Positions 50,801-63,593 are shown, counted from the first letter of the stretch. The stretch: 64,000 nucleotides of DNA from Mansonella perstans (GCA_037074765.1 JBAMDO010000578.1:186001-250000), one strand, 5' to 3'. The notes: a model not told the origin generated them from the sequence alone. A program made the numbers and translations.

Positions 50801-52873
50801 AATTAGTTAGGATAAATTGATAAATGTATGGAAATATATTTTTGACCGAAGTTAAGATCAAATGTTTAGTGAATGATAAAAATATTTGTAGTGTGTCCTT
50901 GTTATAAATATATTCAACGAGAAAATATTCATTTTAATTTGGTTATGGTTTTCCATCTTATTTGTTGCTGCCACGTTGGATGCTCTCTATTGGTTCAGCA
51001 TTTCCTTATTTCATCGGTAAATTTTAACAAATCTAAGCATTAATTTGAATAAAATTCAAAGAAAATGTAACAAATTTTAAACTAAGTCTTTCTTGTATTA
51101 AAAGAATTTTTATATTCGTTTTAACTTAATTTGTTTTCTTCCATTGTTCAAGACATTTCATTAAATTATTACCTTAGAGTTTGAGCTTAAAGTGATGCTT
51201 ATGTCGTGGAACTTAATGTTAGTTGTGAGCAGGAATATATTTGAAAGGGGTGACTTACGTACTCTTCGTTGTCGTTACGAAATGGGCTTGGAATGTATTT
51301 CTGATAGTTTAAGCTTGGATCAAGTTTATTTTTGGATTGTTTCATTCAAAATTTTTTCATTTTTCAATTTTAGCTGTTGCTACCTTTATATGATTGTGTT
51401 ATGATGAAGGATGAATTCTAATTAGGCGTTGTTATGTTTGTTATTTTCTACGGCAAAAATTTCGACTGATTTAACATTTCTTTGTAATTTAGCCAGTGAA
51501 CAGGAAGAAGAAGAAGAAGAAGAAGCAAGATGAAAAATTTTATTATTTCATAATATAGTTATCACCTACGCTTTTTGCCTAGCTTTTTATTTCTACTTTT
51601 GATTTTAAAAATAAAATCAAAAAATATCCAATAAGGATAATGGTTTTTTGAAACATATATTTTTTTGTAGGGATCGTCTTCGTTTTGTTTTGCGCCATCT
51701 AGAGCTGACAACCAATCCTGATCAACCCGAACTATTCCGCAAGGAAAAGCGGAAACAAGTGGAACATTTTCTGAAAACCTATCTCAAAGTACTTTACTTA
51801 AACTTCTATTTTCCTTTTTCCTTTCCTGAATTTTCTTTACTTTCGTTTTCGAAAAACTTGTCTCTAATGTATCTCATGCTATCATAAGTACAGGTGGATG
51901 GTATATTAGTGTTACGAATGATAGCGCTTCATGCAGGTGTGATGTTTTGCACTGAAATTACGGATGTACTCTGGAAACGTTACCTGTCACAATATCCGGA
52001 TAATCTAATAGATGAAGATTCTTCACTTATTAATTTTGCTCGGTATGTTCTATTTAGGTGAATCCTGATACGATGTGCTATGCAAATTTTCTTTAGTCTT
52101 TGCTGTTTGCCTGAAATGAAGCAATCTGAATCACTAAACTAGTAACCCAGTTGACCACTGTAATCAATTTTCAATCTGATTTTGACATGTATTATCGCAC
52201 AATCACGCTTCCATCAATTACTTTGCACATTGATTGATTTAGTTGATTTTTTTTTTTTTTTTTAGTAATCCTGCCTGATGGTTATTTTTCATCCATTCTT
52301 AATTAATAGTATATTCATAATTTGGAAGAATGCGTGGCTTTTATTGTTATATAAATGATATGTGTGGCATGTATTTGTCTTTAGATGATATTGTTTGGGA
52401 TCTTTTCATATTACTGATTCACATTTAGTTTGAAGCTAAACTTGAAAGATATCTGTCACTTGTTCATAAATGCAGTATTTCCATTTCAACTCGAGATGAA
52501 TGAAGTTATCTTTCATTAGACTTCCTCAGTTTAATTTCTTTTACAGATTTACCATACCATTTCACTTGCTTCGGAATGAACGGATCAGACTATTAGAGAC
52601 TGCTATTTCGAATTAAGTTGACTTATCCATAGTATGACATTCATACTGTAGTGGTTTTTTTTTTATGTTTTGGGCAGACAGTATAAAATATCAATGGCAC
52701 GCTTTTAGTATTTCAGAACTCAATCCATCCGACGCAAACGAAAAAACGATAATGACGGTGAGAAGCAGGAAAAATATCAACATTTATTTGCTCATCAGCG
52801 GTTCTCCAAGCTACTTTCACGTCGAACACAAGCATCCCTCCGGTTAGATATTCAAGTTTTTTTTTTTTTTTGA
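47844..52873 (+). CDS. Innexin (gap-junction channel)
   Basis: Four-pass membrane protein forming invertebrate gap junctions. Eleven exons (47844-47978, 48364-48477, 48613-48748, 49167-49278, 49544-49646, 49871-50032, 50419-50469, 50892-51016, 51671-51788, 51894-52042, 52717-52873) give 453 residues. TM1 is within [16 protein letters not shown]; extracellular loop 1 carries ECWVPAQF and [13 protein letters not shown]; the signature YYQWVPFF begins TM2; TM3 is in [20 protein letters not shown]; loop 2 has [20 protein letters not shown]4 is in [19 protein letters not shown]. It most resembles the UNC-7/UNC-9/INX class of C. elegans, but I do not assign an orthologue. The family-conserved VQC junction implies a GC donor after 50469. 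The C-terminus is uncertain: reading through a 15-T run ends VFFFF at 52873, while donors at 52845 or 52855 could lead to another last exon. ATG 47844 is the first of two adjacent Mets. Confidence 0.93.
48289..48315 (+). repeat. Poly(T) tract, 27 bp, innexin intron 1
   Basis: Uninterrupted T run 48 bases before the exon 2 acceptor. It may be slippage or a reverse-oriented poly(A) of a retrocopy; no other insertion sign seen. Confidence 0.9.
49638..49738 (+). repeat. Repeated donor-like block in innexin intron 5
   Basis: Three related copies of CTATTTGGTAAGATATT begin near 49639, 49676 and 49713. The first contains the real exon 5 donor (TTG|GTAAGA at 49646/49647). Confidence 0.7.
51504..51525 (+). 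repeat. (GAA)n microsatellite in innexin intron 8
   Basis: Seven GAA units, intronic by the gene model. A TTTAG acceptor-like site lies just upstream but the downstream frame closes early. Confidence 0.8.
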
Positions 52874-54546
52874 AAGCTTGCCACAGAAATCTTGTAAAAT
52901 TATGTTCGTTGAGTATTGCTGAGTTTGGCATGGGAGAAATGAAGCATCTAAATATTTTAATTCCTGCCATAGTCGAAAAACATTTTTTCCTCATCGATCA
53001 TCCCCTCTCAGGTAGAAATTGCTTTACTTTTTTATAAATTAAGCAGTTCATTAGACTTTTTACGTACTCCGTCATATCCTAACTGCTTATTCTTCTATAT
53101 TTTCATTGGCAAAGTATAAATACAGCTTAATGTAAATAGTAATCAGAAATGAATGAGTAACTCAGGCAGTATAAGATATGCCGATATACGCGTGGAATAT
53201 TGGAGTTCTACAAGTAATTACATTAAAGCTAAAATGTTTACTGTAGTATCAATCGTGGTCAAGAAATTAATCGATCGCTTGATGAGGATTGTCAAAAGTC
53301 ACAGATAAAATTCGATTATCAAAGCAAACATCAGTGAGGATACAGTTGTCACCAGATCACAGATTACAAAAGATAATGATTTGAACGAAGAGAAAAACTG
53401 CAATACAATGAATCACGTTTTTATTAAATTGCAATAACAAATGATAAAGTGCCAGTTATTTTGTATTCCATGTGCATAATGATCGGTTGCAAATCACTGC
53501 ATCCAAGGAATATCGGAAATTATTTCCACTTCTATTCTGGATTTTGCGAGCCAATTCCCAGTTGTTTGGCATTGTTAACGATGTTTATAAGCTAAGAATT
53601 TCACGTACAAAATCATTGGATGACTTCTTCTAGCCTGCTAGATTCGACGACGTTTGCATGATCTTTTGGGTGGAAAGATAAAATACAGTATAAATATCCA
53701 CCGTTGTTTTTTTAAATTTTCTTAATTAGGCATTAATACTAACATTAAATGGAGAGGAATCAGCAATATCATCGTTTTGATCAAATTAGAAACTGTGTCC
53801 TTACATCGCTAGAAAAGGATCCTACTTGCAATCCAACTCATGTCTTGCTTTGTTCTCGAGAGTGAGTATTTTAGTGAGACATTTATTTTAAAATACCCAG
53901 ACAAAAATGAAACATATCACCGTTAGACTCCTTATTAATTTTTAAGCCTATGTCATTTCAGCCATGAAGGGCAACGCATTGTAGCCTGAGCGTATACTGG
54001 ATAAATAGATGTTCAGATTTTAACTGTGACATTTAAATGTCACAGTTGAAGCTGATACTGTTCTAATACGACAATAAAACTTGAAAAGCAAAAGACAAAG
54101 CAATTAAAAAATAAAAGTTTAATAGGTATATCTGCTAATAAAAAACTACTGCTCTGCCCATTTTGAATTATAGCAGTAGTACAACATGCGCCAAAATCAT
54201 ATGAGTCAAAGATATAATTCTATATCAATAAAATATCAAACAGGATTGTCTGGATGAACGGCTGCTTTCAAAACATATTTGAATCAATATGACATGTCGA
54301 AAGCATAAAATAATGAACGTGCGACATGCGAGAAGACTTTAATAGATGTTCACTGTGATAGAAACAAAACAAAGTTTAGCGATAACTCTCATTACTTTTC
54401 ATAAGTTAAGAGGACTTGTATTAGAAACGCCGCAATTATGGACAAACAAAATTGATTTTAAGACTTTCCACAACATCATATAACCGATTCCAATCAGAAT
54501 AATGATATATTAAGCACACGCTCCAATTTGCCGAAGTTCATAACTG
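52874..54546. other. Intergenic region, innexin to ZC3H14
   Basis: Convergent 3' ends. Apart from the small two-exon frame at 53749-53989 (listed separately) no coding sequence is recognised. A run of TA-rich sequence and short open frames only. Confidence 0.5.
53749..53989 (+). CDS. Possible small two-exon gene, 46 residues
   Basis: Unrecognised. ATG at 53749 follows an AATTAG acceptor-like site ending at 53729. Exon 1 (53749-53861) ends at a good donor GA|GTGAGT; exon 2 (53962-53989) follows CATTTCAG and closes with TGA after nine codons. The product is MERNQQYHRFDQIRNCVLTS continued by a Cys-containing stretch (DPTCNPTHVLLCSRDH). The intron is 100 bp. No domain or signal peptide is visible. 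It could be a real short gene, a remnant of a larger one, or chance. Confidence 0.3.
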
Positions 54547-54552
54547 TTTATT
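54547..54552 (-). terminator. Polyadenylation signal of ZC3H14/sut-2
   Basis: AATAAA on the minus strand five bases after the TGA stop; predicts a very short 3' UTR. Confidence 0.55.
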
Positions 54553-54557
54553 TCAAT

Positions 54558-57500
54558 TCATGTTGCCGCCACGCTTGGCGCTTTCCAACGGTATTTCCCA
54601 CCTACTGCGCTAAGAAGTGCAATAGCACTTGCTTTAGGATGCCAAAAATAGCAGGCACGATTTGTACAGCGATCACCAAAACGGCAAAGCTGGAAAAAAT
54701 TGCTAAATTTATTTTACCTAAATACATTTTAAATTACATATAAAACATATGCATCTTAAGGCAAAATAACGACAAAACATAGATTTAAGATTATACGACT
54801 AAAATAAACTTAGAACTGCACTTACTGATATCACTTACGTACTTCAAAAATGATCGCAATCTTAAAATAATTACCTTAGGATGTTTGAAGCTACAGCTGG
54901 CATTTGCGCATTTTCCACCATATTTACATGGAATGTTCAAAGCGTATGAAGCAGCTGGTGTAACTGAGTTCGACGATGCCTGTGCTCCCATCTCAGGTAA
55001 CGGATCTACTGTTCCTGCTACAGCAGTTCTGAAATTCATAATTTCGAAGTAAGAATTATAAGGACTAGAAAATGGTGAAAATCGATAAAGCAAATGAATC
55101 TATCTAAAAAAGCTAGCATAACAATGAGTCTACTATGTGTTTAATAATGCAAAATGGACGTCCATTTAGAAAGCAAAGCTTCCAAAAACTCAAAGAATAT
55201 TAGAAACATAAACTCCAAATTATTTTAAACATGTAAATATTACTGTAAAAAAATATCAAAAAACATACACTGTCTTTAAAATATGTGCATAAATACAGTT
55301 CGAATTTAAGCACATACGACCAAATTTGCACTGCGGATGAATGTAAATACATCGGTCACCAAACGAACAATTTGGAAAATTGCTAAAAAAGAAGCTTTGA
55401 ATCAATTTGATGCATCATCTTTAATTAATTAACCAGTTCTAAAGTTCCTTGGTGATTATTTCTCTAAATGGCTATTTCGCCATTATTTTAAATAAAATCT
55501 TTCATTACATCGAGAAGCACACTAATGCATACTGCACAAAGTGAACGCTAGCAATTCTAGTTAAATTAATCCTAATTATACGTCAGCACCACCTACGGAA
55601 TTATTACTGATAATCATTCTTATTAACAAAAAAATTTACTTGCTAAACACTAAACTTATTAAAAAAGTAAAAAGCAATACGCGGATAAAATTATAGACGC
55701 TGAAATTAAACAAAACTAACTTAGTGAAACAAGTCAAACCAATGGCGAAGTCAAACCAATGATAATAAATCTTCAATAACAAATTACCTGCATGGTTTAC
55801 TTGGGTGAATATATACACAGTTTTGAAGAGAACAATTCGGCCAAAATTTACAGCGTTCCATTATTTTTTCAGTTCCTGTAGATGATACTGCTGATGTATT
55901 GGATATCTAAATGGGCAAACCATTAGAGAGATTGCTTGCTTACTTCGATGCAAATATCTTAAGTTCGTGGCATGATTACACAAGCGAAATGTCATTTATG
56001 ATCTGATACAATGTCATATATTCGGACGATGTTTAAATCTTCACATTTCTTCGAGATCAAAGGATTATGTGGCACGCAAAGAGTGGAACAAGCCTCAAGA
56101 CAAAAAAAATTTAGTTATCTGAACAAGAAAAACAATGTGCCTCGCGATTACATGCAGCAAAAGATATAGTGGTACCTGTCTACTTGCAACGAACATATTT
56201 TGTCGTGGTGCACTTGCACTATAAAAAAGTTGCGGTGGCGGACTCTGTGGACGAAACAATGGACTCGACAGAGTTGGAGTTGGTGGTACCTTAAAAACGA
56301 TGATATTAAGATGCTGATTTGATATCTGAAATTACTGCAATTTCAAAGTTTTGAGTAAAAACATGGCGTTCCTACGTGGCACATATACTGCCACCATTTC
56401 TAAGCTATGCTAAATACCAAAATGAATTTTTAAGAAATTTAAGGTGTTTCAAATTTTGTCACTTTCCATTTCAAATATTTTGATTCATATCATCGTCAGA
56501 TTACTAAAACAAATTAAGAAATTAAGAACAAATTAAGCTAGGACAAAAATTATGGACTCGAAGACTGAAACTAAATTAAAATAACAATTTTATCAAATAT
56601 TAATAACATTAGATTATGAGATTCTAACCTCGTCAAAGCCCTGACCAACTGTTTGAGCGCTGGCAAGAACAGCATCAATTTGTGCTTCTGAAAAAGGATA
56701 AATATGTGTTTGTTTATAAAGAGTTCGAAAAAAGGATTTAAAAAATGCTTTTATCGTCTCTGAATTAAAAAATTTTGCGATTTCAAAGATATTCTAGAAT
56801 ACGATATGTATCCAGCAGCATGGTTCATCTAAATAAGTAAAATAAAAGTAAAATCATTAAGACCGTCATTACCATCGTCATCGCCGTCATCACTGGTGTC
56901 CTCTTCCGGCAGTTGTATTTGCAAATCCCAAGCAGGTAAAGGCTTCGGATCATTGGTAACCTTAAAAAGCTTTAGCAAATACATCTTTAATTATCTCAGC
57001 TTCTTCGAATAAATCTTCACAGCGATAAAATTCAGAACTCTAAAGGCGACAGAGAAAATCTTCAAAGTTAAAAAAAAAAATTATCTCCATTCTTCGTTAT
57101 AGATAAATATTAAACTTTATTTTTCACCTCATTAGAATGTGTCACCATGCATGCTTTATCTTCCATATTGTTACTGATGACCGTTGACTTTTCGTGAGAC
57201 AATTCTGTTTTTACTTCTCGGGATTGTGACAGATTCAGATGCGCCAAAACTGTAATCAATAACTGAATCAATAAAATTACTGACATAATGATCTGAAGTC
57301 GTCTGAATACTGCATATAAACTTACCATTAATAAGAATCTAGGAAGGTAAACATGAAAATAATGGAGGATAATTGCAGAACTCACTTGGATTCGTTTCGT
57401 TCCTACGTTTTTTTGCTGTCTTCTTACTAACAATTTCAACATTTCCTTCACCAATTTTTGTAAGTCGTTTAGCCAAACCTCTGATTGAATCGCCTTTTAA

Positions 57501-60500
57501 AGTTATGTAAAATTTCGGTTCTTCTATGGAACTTGGTCTAAAGAACGTTAATCATTCAACGAGTTTGATATTTGAAAATCCATAAAAATAGCAACCTAGT
57601 AGCTACAGTTAACTGAATATAAGCAGGAACTAAACGGTAATATCTCTAAATCAGCAATAAAGCCATTAAATGAACTAAGCGACACACCCATATGTCCGCA
57701 TCCGTTTTCTTTCTACTTCTGGTTCACTTAAACTGCATTCATCAACTGTCTGCACGATTGAACGACCACTACCATTTCCACCATTTGATTCATCCGGCAT
57801 GACAACCAAAGCGTCACCAATATCATCGTAAACATCGATTTCAATACCCTACCACAATATATATGCTTAATATATGCTAGAAAATCTAATAGTCATCATG
57901 CAATCACAATAACTCAACCTTATGCCATTAGCGAAAGTAACAGCTTGTGAAGACCACCACAAGCAATGAAGATCCATTAAGAAGGAAACTTTTCTTTTAG
58001 GTCAGCGACATTTCAATAAAATAACAAATTTTCCAGAAAAAAAAAGTTAACTACTAACTTCTTCCTCATCCAAAGCATTCACATCGTTCTGTTTGTGTTT
58101 TCCATGATCAGCTACTTCTTTATCTTTTTTCACTGCCAATCCACTACCGTAACCGGCAATTTGACTTGCTGTTCTCGTTGTTTCACCTGCTTCCTTAATC
58201 GCTTTCAAGAACAGGGACTTGACGCCGCGGGACTGCTTGCTAAAATTATCTTTATTTATCTTTACATTTACCTTTATCCACTATCGTAATATTTGTCAAT
58301 CCGAGGGGAGTTAAATTTTAAGAAAAACCGAAAGCCTTGTTCCAAGCATATGAAAGATTGGGAGTAAATTCAAAGGCGTGAACTCGCAATTCAAACGTTC
58401 CAAATAAATGTATAGTTGACTTACGTCGTTACTTCTTTTTCAGGCAGTTTTCGTTTCACAACCACTTGAGAAGATACCGATTTTACAGTTGGCTCTGGTG
58501 GTAATTTGACGACGGCAGATGACTGCACCTGTAACAATTAAAAACTTTGATTCCTAATGAAATGTGTGGAACGAGATTCATCTAACAATAGTTGATATTT
58601 ATAACACATATGCCAGCTATAAAACAGATTCTGAAAAATTATTTGATTGCTCGGTAACAAAATCCTAGAAGATAATTACCAGGTGACAAGCGTTCCATGA
58701 TAATAATTCTATCAAGTAAAAACACGATTATACCACCAATTCAAACATATTTAACCTTTTTGCTTCTCAAAATGCGAGCAGACTCTTCCGCTGCAATACA
58801 TTCCTCTTCGTCAATATCCTCCTCTAGTGATAATGAACGAGATCGCGCCTTTCGCTTCCGCTGGACATCTTGTCTCGAATCACACGATGCTTTACTGAAA
58901 ACATATGCTCACATCAAGTCAGTTGTGTGTTTTGGGATTTTTGCAATTTTCATTTGATGAGATACGCTTACTACTAACAGATAAAGAACAAGCAGAAACA
59001 AAAAGAGATCGAACCTTATGCAGATATTCCTTCTAGTTCGTTTATCTTCCTCATCATTTCGTCTTTTCGAAGATTTTGCGTCTTCCCTTGCCTCTCTTTC
59101 TATTCCATTTCCAGATTTTACTTCCGCGACTTTTCGATCATTCCTCTCACAATCATCTCGTTTTATACCAAAACGCACAGCTGCTGTAACATTAACTTTT
59201 CGTATCTCGATAATTGCAATCACATTTCTAGTTTATAAAGCAAAGAGAAAGTAAAAATTATTTGACCCAAAAGTCATAAAAATACCTCGACGTTTTGGAC
59301 TTGCTGGTCTTTTCCGACGATCCGTCTTTTCTGGGGGCAAAACAGGAGATTTTGTTCTACGTGATGGCTGAAATTTGCAAAAATTGGAGAGTGAAGGGAC
59401 AATTAACTTTTAATGATACTTCCCTAAAAACAGTTCATATTCAGTAAACTCAGAGAAATCAGAAGTAATGCAACAAGTAGCTCAAAAACAATTCCTACAT
59501 CTCTCGTTTCTCGCAAATCTTGAAATCAGAGATGCGAGTTTCAAATACTGCACTAAAAGTACAGCATTTCTTAGGACTTTAACATATTAAAAAAAAAAAA
59601 AAAGAACTTAGATTGTCAAGCTGTTAAGACAAGATAAAATAATGGAAATACCGAAATTTTATAGCTATACCTTCGATTTGACAACTTTTGCAATGCCTGT
59701 ACGCTTTTCGCTTTCCTTTCTTTCAGGTTCTTTCATTCTCTGTCTCTCCTTTTCTTTTCTTTCATGTTCTTTTAATGCACTTTTCGAAATGGAGCTTTCT
59801 TGCTTTTTCTTCTTGTCCAACGTCTTTTCTTTTTCTCGTTTATTGAAATTTTCGAGCTCTCTTCGATGACTGCTACTTTCATTATCCTTTCGTTTGCAAT
59901 CGCTTGACTCTTGGGTAGCATTCGAAACACTCGCCGATTGTAAACGTTCAAAAATGTCGAAGAGCCTAGAAACAAATTGGTTTTAATTGAGCCACAATTA
60001 ATAAAAATACGATTGACGTGTCATATGATTCCTTACTTTTTCCTATTAAAAAAAAAGAAGATAAGCATTTCATAAGACAGGCATACTATAATTTGAAAGT
60101 ACCAATGATAGAAAAACATAAATAATACAAAACTAACCAATCAACGAATTTTTCAGAATTTTTACCCAGAAAAAGTAACAAATCTTCCTTCATTTGTGTC
60201 TTCTCCTTTTTATTCGCAATCATCACCATTATATAGTCCGGTAATTCCTCATCTACGTATACACCAAGCTCTTCTAGCTTAGCCTTTATAGCAGCCTGCA
60301 AATACTTGGCTAGTAATTGCATCCCATATTTTGCCATTAGTTGGTCTATTAGTTAATTAAACTATCTATGAAAAGTAAATAAAATTTTTCATTTTCCCAA
60401 TGTAAAATTAAGCATGAAAAAATTTGAACGTCGAGTAACATCGGTTCAGCATCAAATGATAGTCAATATGAAAGTAATTGGGTGAGATATTCTAAAAATT

Positions 60501-60635
60501 CATAGTTAAGCGAACATTTTTCTCAATAAAAGTAAGCATTTAAGTTAAAGAGATAATTGAATAAAATATTTCTGATAATTTAAGAATAAAATTTACTCGA
60601 ATTTTCTTCGAAACTTCTGCACTGCCACCAGTCAT
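54558..60635 (-). CDS. sut-2: ZC3H14/SUT-2 poly(A)-binding zinc-finger protein
   Basis: Nuclear poly(A) RNA-binding protein (human ZC3H14/MSUT2, yeast Nab2, C. elegans SUT-2, a suppressor of tau toxicity). Eighteen exons in frame, 793 residues: 60635-60597, 60295-60138, 59965-59671, 59367-59286, 59183-59015, 58894-58756, 58528-58425, 58239-58059, 57848-57688, 57537-57386, 57249-57128, 56960-56873, 56687-56629, 56289-56176, 55906-55788, 55382-55269, 55028-54875, 54689-54558. Residues 1-66 are the PWI-like N-domain: KLEELGVYVDEELPDYIMVM, as in human KLQELGAYVDEELPDYIMVM. A long Lys/Glu/Arg-rich middle follows, then KFYITLKG. Five CCCH fingers span about 640-770: CKFWPNCSLQNCVYIH, CSNFPNCSFGDRCIYIH, CKFGRMCLNSNCIYAH, CKYGGKCANASCSFKH and CRFGDRCTNRACYFWH, all with complete ligands. 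The start MTGGSAEVSKKIR fits the human MEIGTEISRKIR. Confidence 0.95.
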
Positions 60636-61978
60636 TTATTATAGTTATTCCTGAAAACAACAATTTGTTATAGCATAAATAATTAAATTAATTGACGGTA
60701 CGACATATATCAGCAATTATTTGCAAATCCAAGTTAAAGCCATTCTGAAGCATTTAAAGCTCCGTTTTCTATTCACAACTTATTGCATTGCAAAATTATT
60801 TCTTATATTTGATTGCTATATCGGAAATGGTTGCTAATATAAAACAAAATTTCAACTGTATACCAAATGATAATGGAAAAAAGTCAAAAAATTGATAGTT
60901 CAAAACTATGCCATACTTTCCGCTGCTTTATAAAACTAAAACTACCATTGCAAATGAGATATTTACAACATATAAGTGTAGGATTCAATACTGGTATGTC
61001 CAATGTTAAGTGAGATATGTAGAGTGATAAAAAAGTGATCTATTGTAAATTTCTTATGCCTCTGATATATAATCAAACTCAGACATATTTATATCAATCT
61101 CATTATCAACTAATTTCCGAAATGATTTCAATTCAGGTTCCATTTAATCAATAAAATATACTGCTCCCATTCACTATCTTTCTTTCCTAGTTTGAAAAAA
61201 AGACAAAAGAGTATGTGAATAATGCAAAAGATATTTAAGCGATTTTAAACATCAAAAAAACAAACTATATAATCGATATAAATAGAATAACACTTTTGCT
61301 TTAACAATGTTATATTCATACATGGAATTGCTCTTTCCTAAAACATCAAATAAAACAACGATGATTTCCTCTCAGACAATATGTTAAATCTCTAACATAA
61401 TCAATCTAGCAATGATCTTTACTGATAACTTATCAATTAATTAGTTAATTTATCATAAAATAGAAATATTATTGAAGAATGTAAATAGGTTGCACGAAAT
61501 AAACCCCAAAACAATCATAGCACATACATCTATCAAAATGTATCTAAAGAATACAACAGTTCGTCAATGTTGCATAACGTCCTCAAACAAATGCGGACAA
61601 TTCTTTGCACGCTCTTATCTTAAAACTCTATTTCATTTCTCTAGTGACCTGTAATCAACCTTACGAGGGACAGAGGACACGCTTACGGCGGCTATTTTTT
61701 TACGTGATTTTGTTATTCATAGAATTACACGATGGTCATTTATAGATGACCATTAGCGATGTTGAGGAATATGAAAGGAAAAAAATATAGCAGAATAGAG
61801 AAAAGAGTGCCAGTGGTCTAACAAATGTTGCATAGCGTTCTCACAAATGTGACATAACGTTGTTTTTCTAGGTGTGACACACCGAAGAAAGACTAGATTT
61901 ATTATTTATTATTGCTTTAAAAAATACACAAAATGAAATAAGCAAAGAAATATTTTTAACGATCAAGATGCTTGTCTG
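60636..61978. other. Intergenic, kinase to ZC3H14
   Basis: About 1.35 kb containing the ZC3H14 promoter. Contains degenerate copies of ATGTTGCATAACGT near 61567, 61825 and 61847. A 60-codon open frame at 61472-61654 has no support. No gene seen. Confidence 0.55.
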
Positions 61979-61984
61979 TTTATT
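61979..61984 (-). terminator. Polyadenylation signal of TTBK-like kinase
   Basis: AATAAA on the minus strand five bases after the TAA stop. Confidence 0.5.
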
Positions 61985-61988
61985 TTCA

Positions 61989-63593
61989 TTAGTATCTCCG
62001 TCGCATATCTTCTTCATTACTAATCATTTCATTGATGTCACTTTCACGCAACACCTCTTCAAAATCATTGTCCCAATCGTACGGATCACTAAGTTGTTGA
62101 TGGTTCGTGAAATTCTGAAATTTATAATATCACCAATTAAATAAATCGAAATTTAAATAAGTTTTATTGTACAACTATAAAGTTTTAATCGTTGTTTCAT
62201 AATATGGGTGCTTTGCTATATTCACTAAAATAGGCGAAATACAACGCACTGTTTGACCAAAAATATGAATGATTATTATTAGAAGTAAGAATTTGCATTC
62301 CATCGATAACTAGCGAAAACTAATCTAACCTGCAGAATTTTTACAATATATAACATGATAACTGAATTTCAAACTAATTGCATTATTTTACTCTTTCTTT
62401 TAGGCTACCTAATTTCACTTAAAAATACATCAGTAAGAAAATCCACCAGCATGATGCTCTGGAGAGCCACATAGTTTGGCTCATCATTTGCATCCATCGA
62501 ATATACAGCACGTCCAAATTCACGTAAACCTTCACCAATCTTTTCCGTTACACTTTGAAAATCATCTCCTCGCTGAAGAAAAAAAACTACGGTAGTAATT
62601 GCATGATCAGGAAATGCACTGATTCAGTTGATTTAATTTACAGTGGTTGTACTGCACTGGATACGATTAACGATTAACAAGCAATCATAAGCATGGGGCT
62701 GAATATCAAAATAACATTGCCAGTTTGTTGCGTATATTTTTTAAATTTTCTGAAAAAATTTTCATTTTTTAAAAATTATTTACTTTCTTTGGAGTTATTC
62801 TCGAAGCTTCACTATGTTATTGTTTTTTGTTAAATTAAAACTATCCATGAACTAAAATTCTACTTTATATGAAAGAATCAGATTTTCTCAATTTAAACTT
62901 ATCATAGCTTCTTTGAATGCTTTCACATCTTCACTTCTCCTTGCTCGTTTCCAAGGTACATAACCACGAACCATTTCAATAGCCGCATAAAAAAGGCTTA
63001 CGAGGTCATCTGATGGTCCTATAATGGAATGAATTTTTGAACTTTGAATCTTTCTCATTAAATGAAAGCGGTAAGTTAAAATTTCGATAAACTCTTACCA
63101 AGATCCTTTCCTTCATGTGCTCGTACGGAGGCGTAGAGTGTGGTACCGCGAAATCCGCATTCGTGACGTAATGGTCGTATTTGTCCATTTGGATAACGGA
63201 AACGTCGTGCTAATCCATAATCAACTATTACTAAACGATGTTTACTCTGAAATAGCTTTTATCTGTAAATTAATAGTTTCATTAAAACGTAAAATTGAAG
63301 CAAAAAATCTAATACAAATTAAGGATCAAAATCATTTTTGTGTTTTAAAACACAAATAGCAATTATTTTAATCTTTTATTTTTTTTTAATTTTATATATG
63401 GAATTCCTTAATGTTAGCAACTAAATGTTTTCGTTTTGTCTATAACTAACCACTTCAGAGAGTCCAAAGCATAAGTTATGTGGCTTGACATCTCGATGAA
63501 TATAACCGATCTGATGTATATCTCGTAATCCCGCTATTCCCTGAATAGCGGATGAAAGAAATTGTTTATGAATCTGTTCATTTATTGTTTGAA
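61989..63593 (-). CDS. TTBK-like protein kinase, 3' part
   Basis: Tau-tubulin-kinase-like member of the CK1 group; phosphotransfer to Ser/Thr is expected. Exons seen: 63593-63451, 63246-63099, 63018 to about 62903, 62572-62429 and 62114-61989. The catalytic loop IGYIHRDVKPHNLCFGL is intact (HRD, Lys, Asn), the magnesium loop is VDYGLARRF (Phe to Tyr variant of DFG), and the P+1 block GFRGTTLYASVRAHEGKDLG is followed by PSDDLVSLFYAAIEMVRGYV and PWKRARRSEDVKAF. The C-lobe end AVYSMDANDEPNYVALQSIM matches the family. A short acidic tail ends EEDMRRRY. The Gly-loop and VAIK exons lie to the right; a possible further exon around 63868-63950 (CRYKENPFDE-like) does not join in phase and is not claimed. 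The third-to-fourth exon junction lacks an in-frame GT donor at the expected place. Unlike the pseudokinase at 10882-14163, this one keeps its visible catalytic residues. Confidence 0.85.

Noticed and set aside
51192..51404. 70-codon plus-strand open frame inside the innexin
   Set aside because: Lies in intron 8; the flanking exons join in phase without it and no innexin motif is present.
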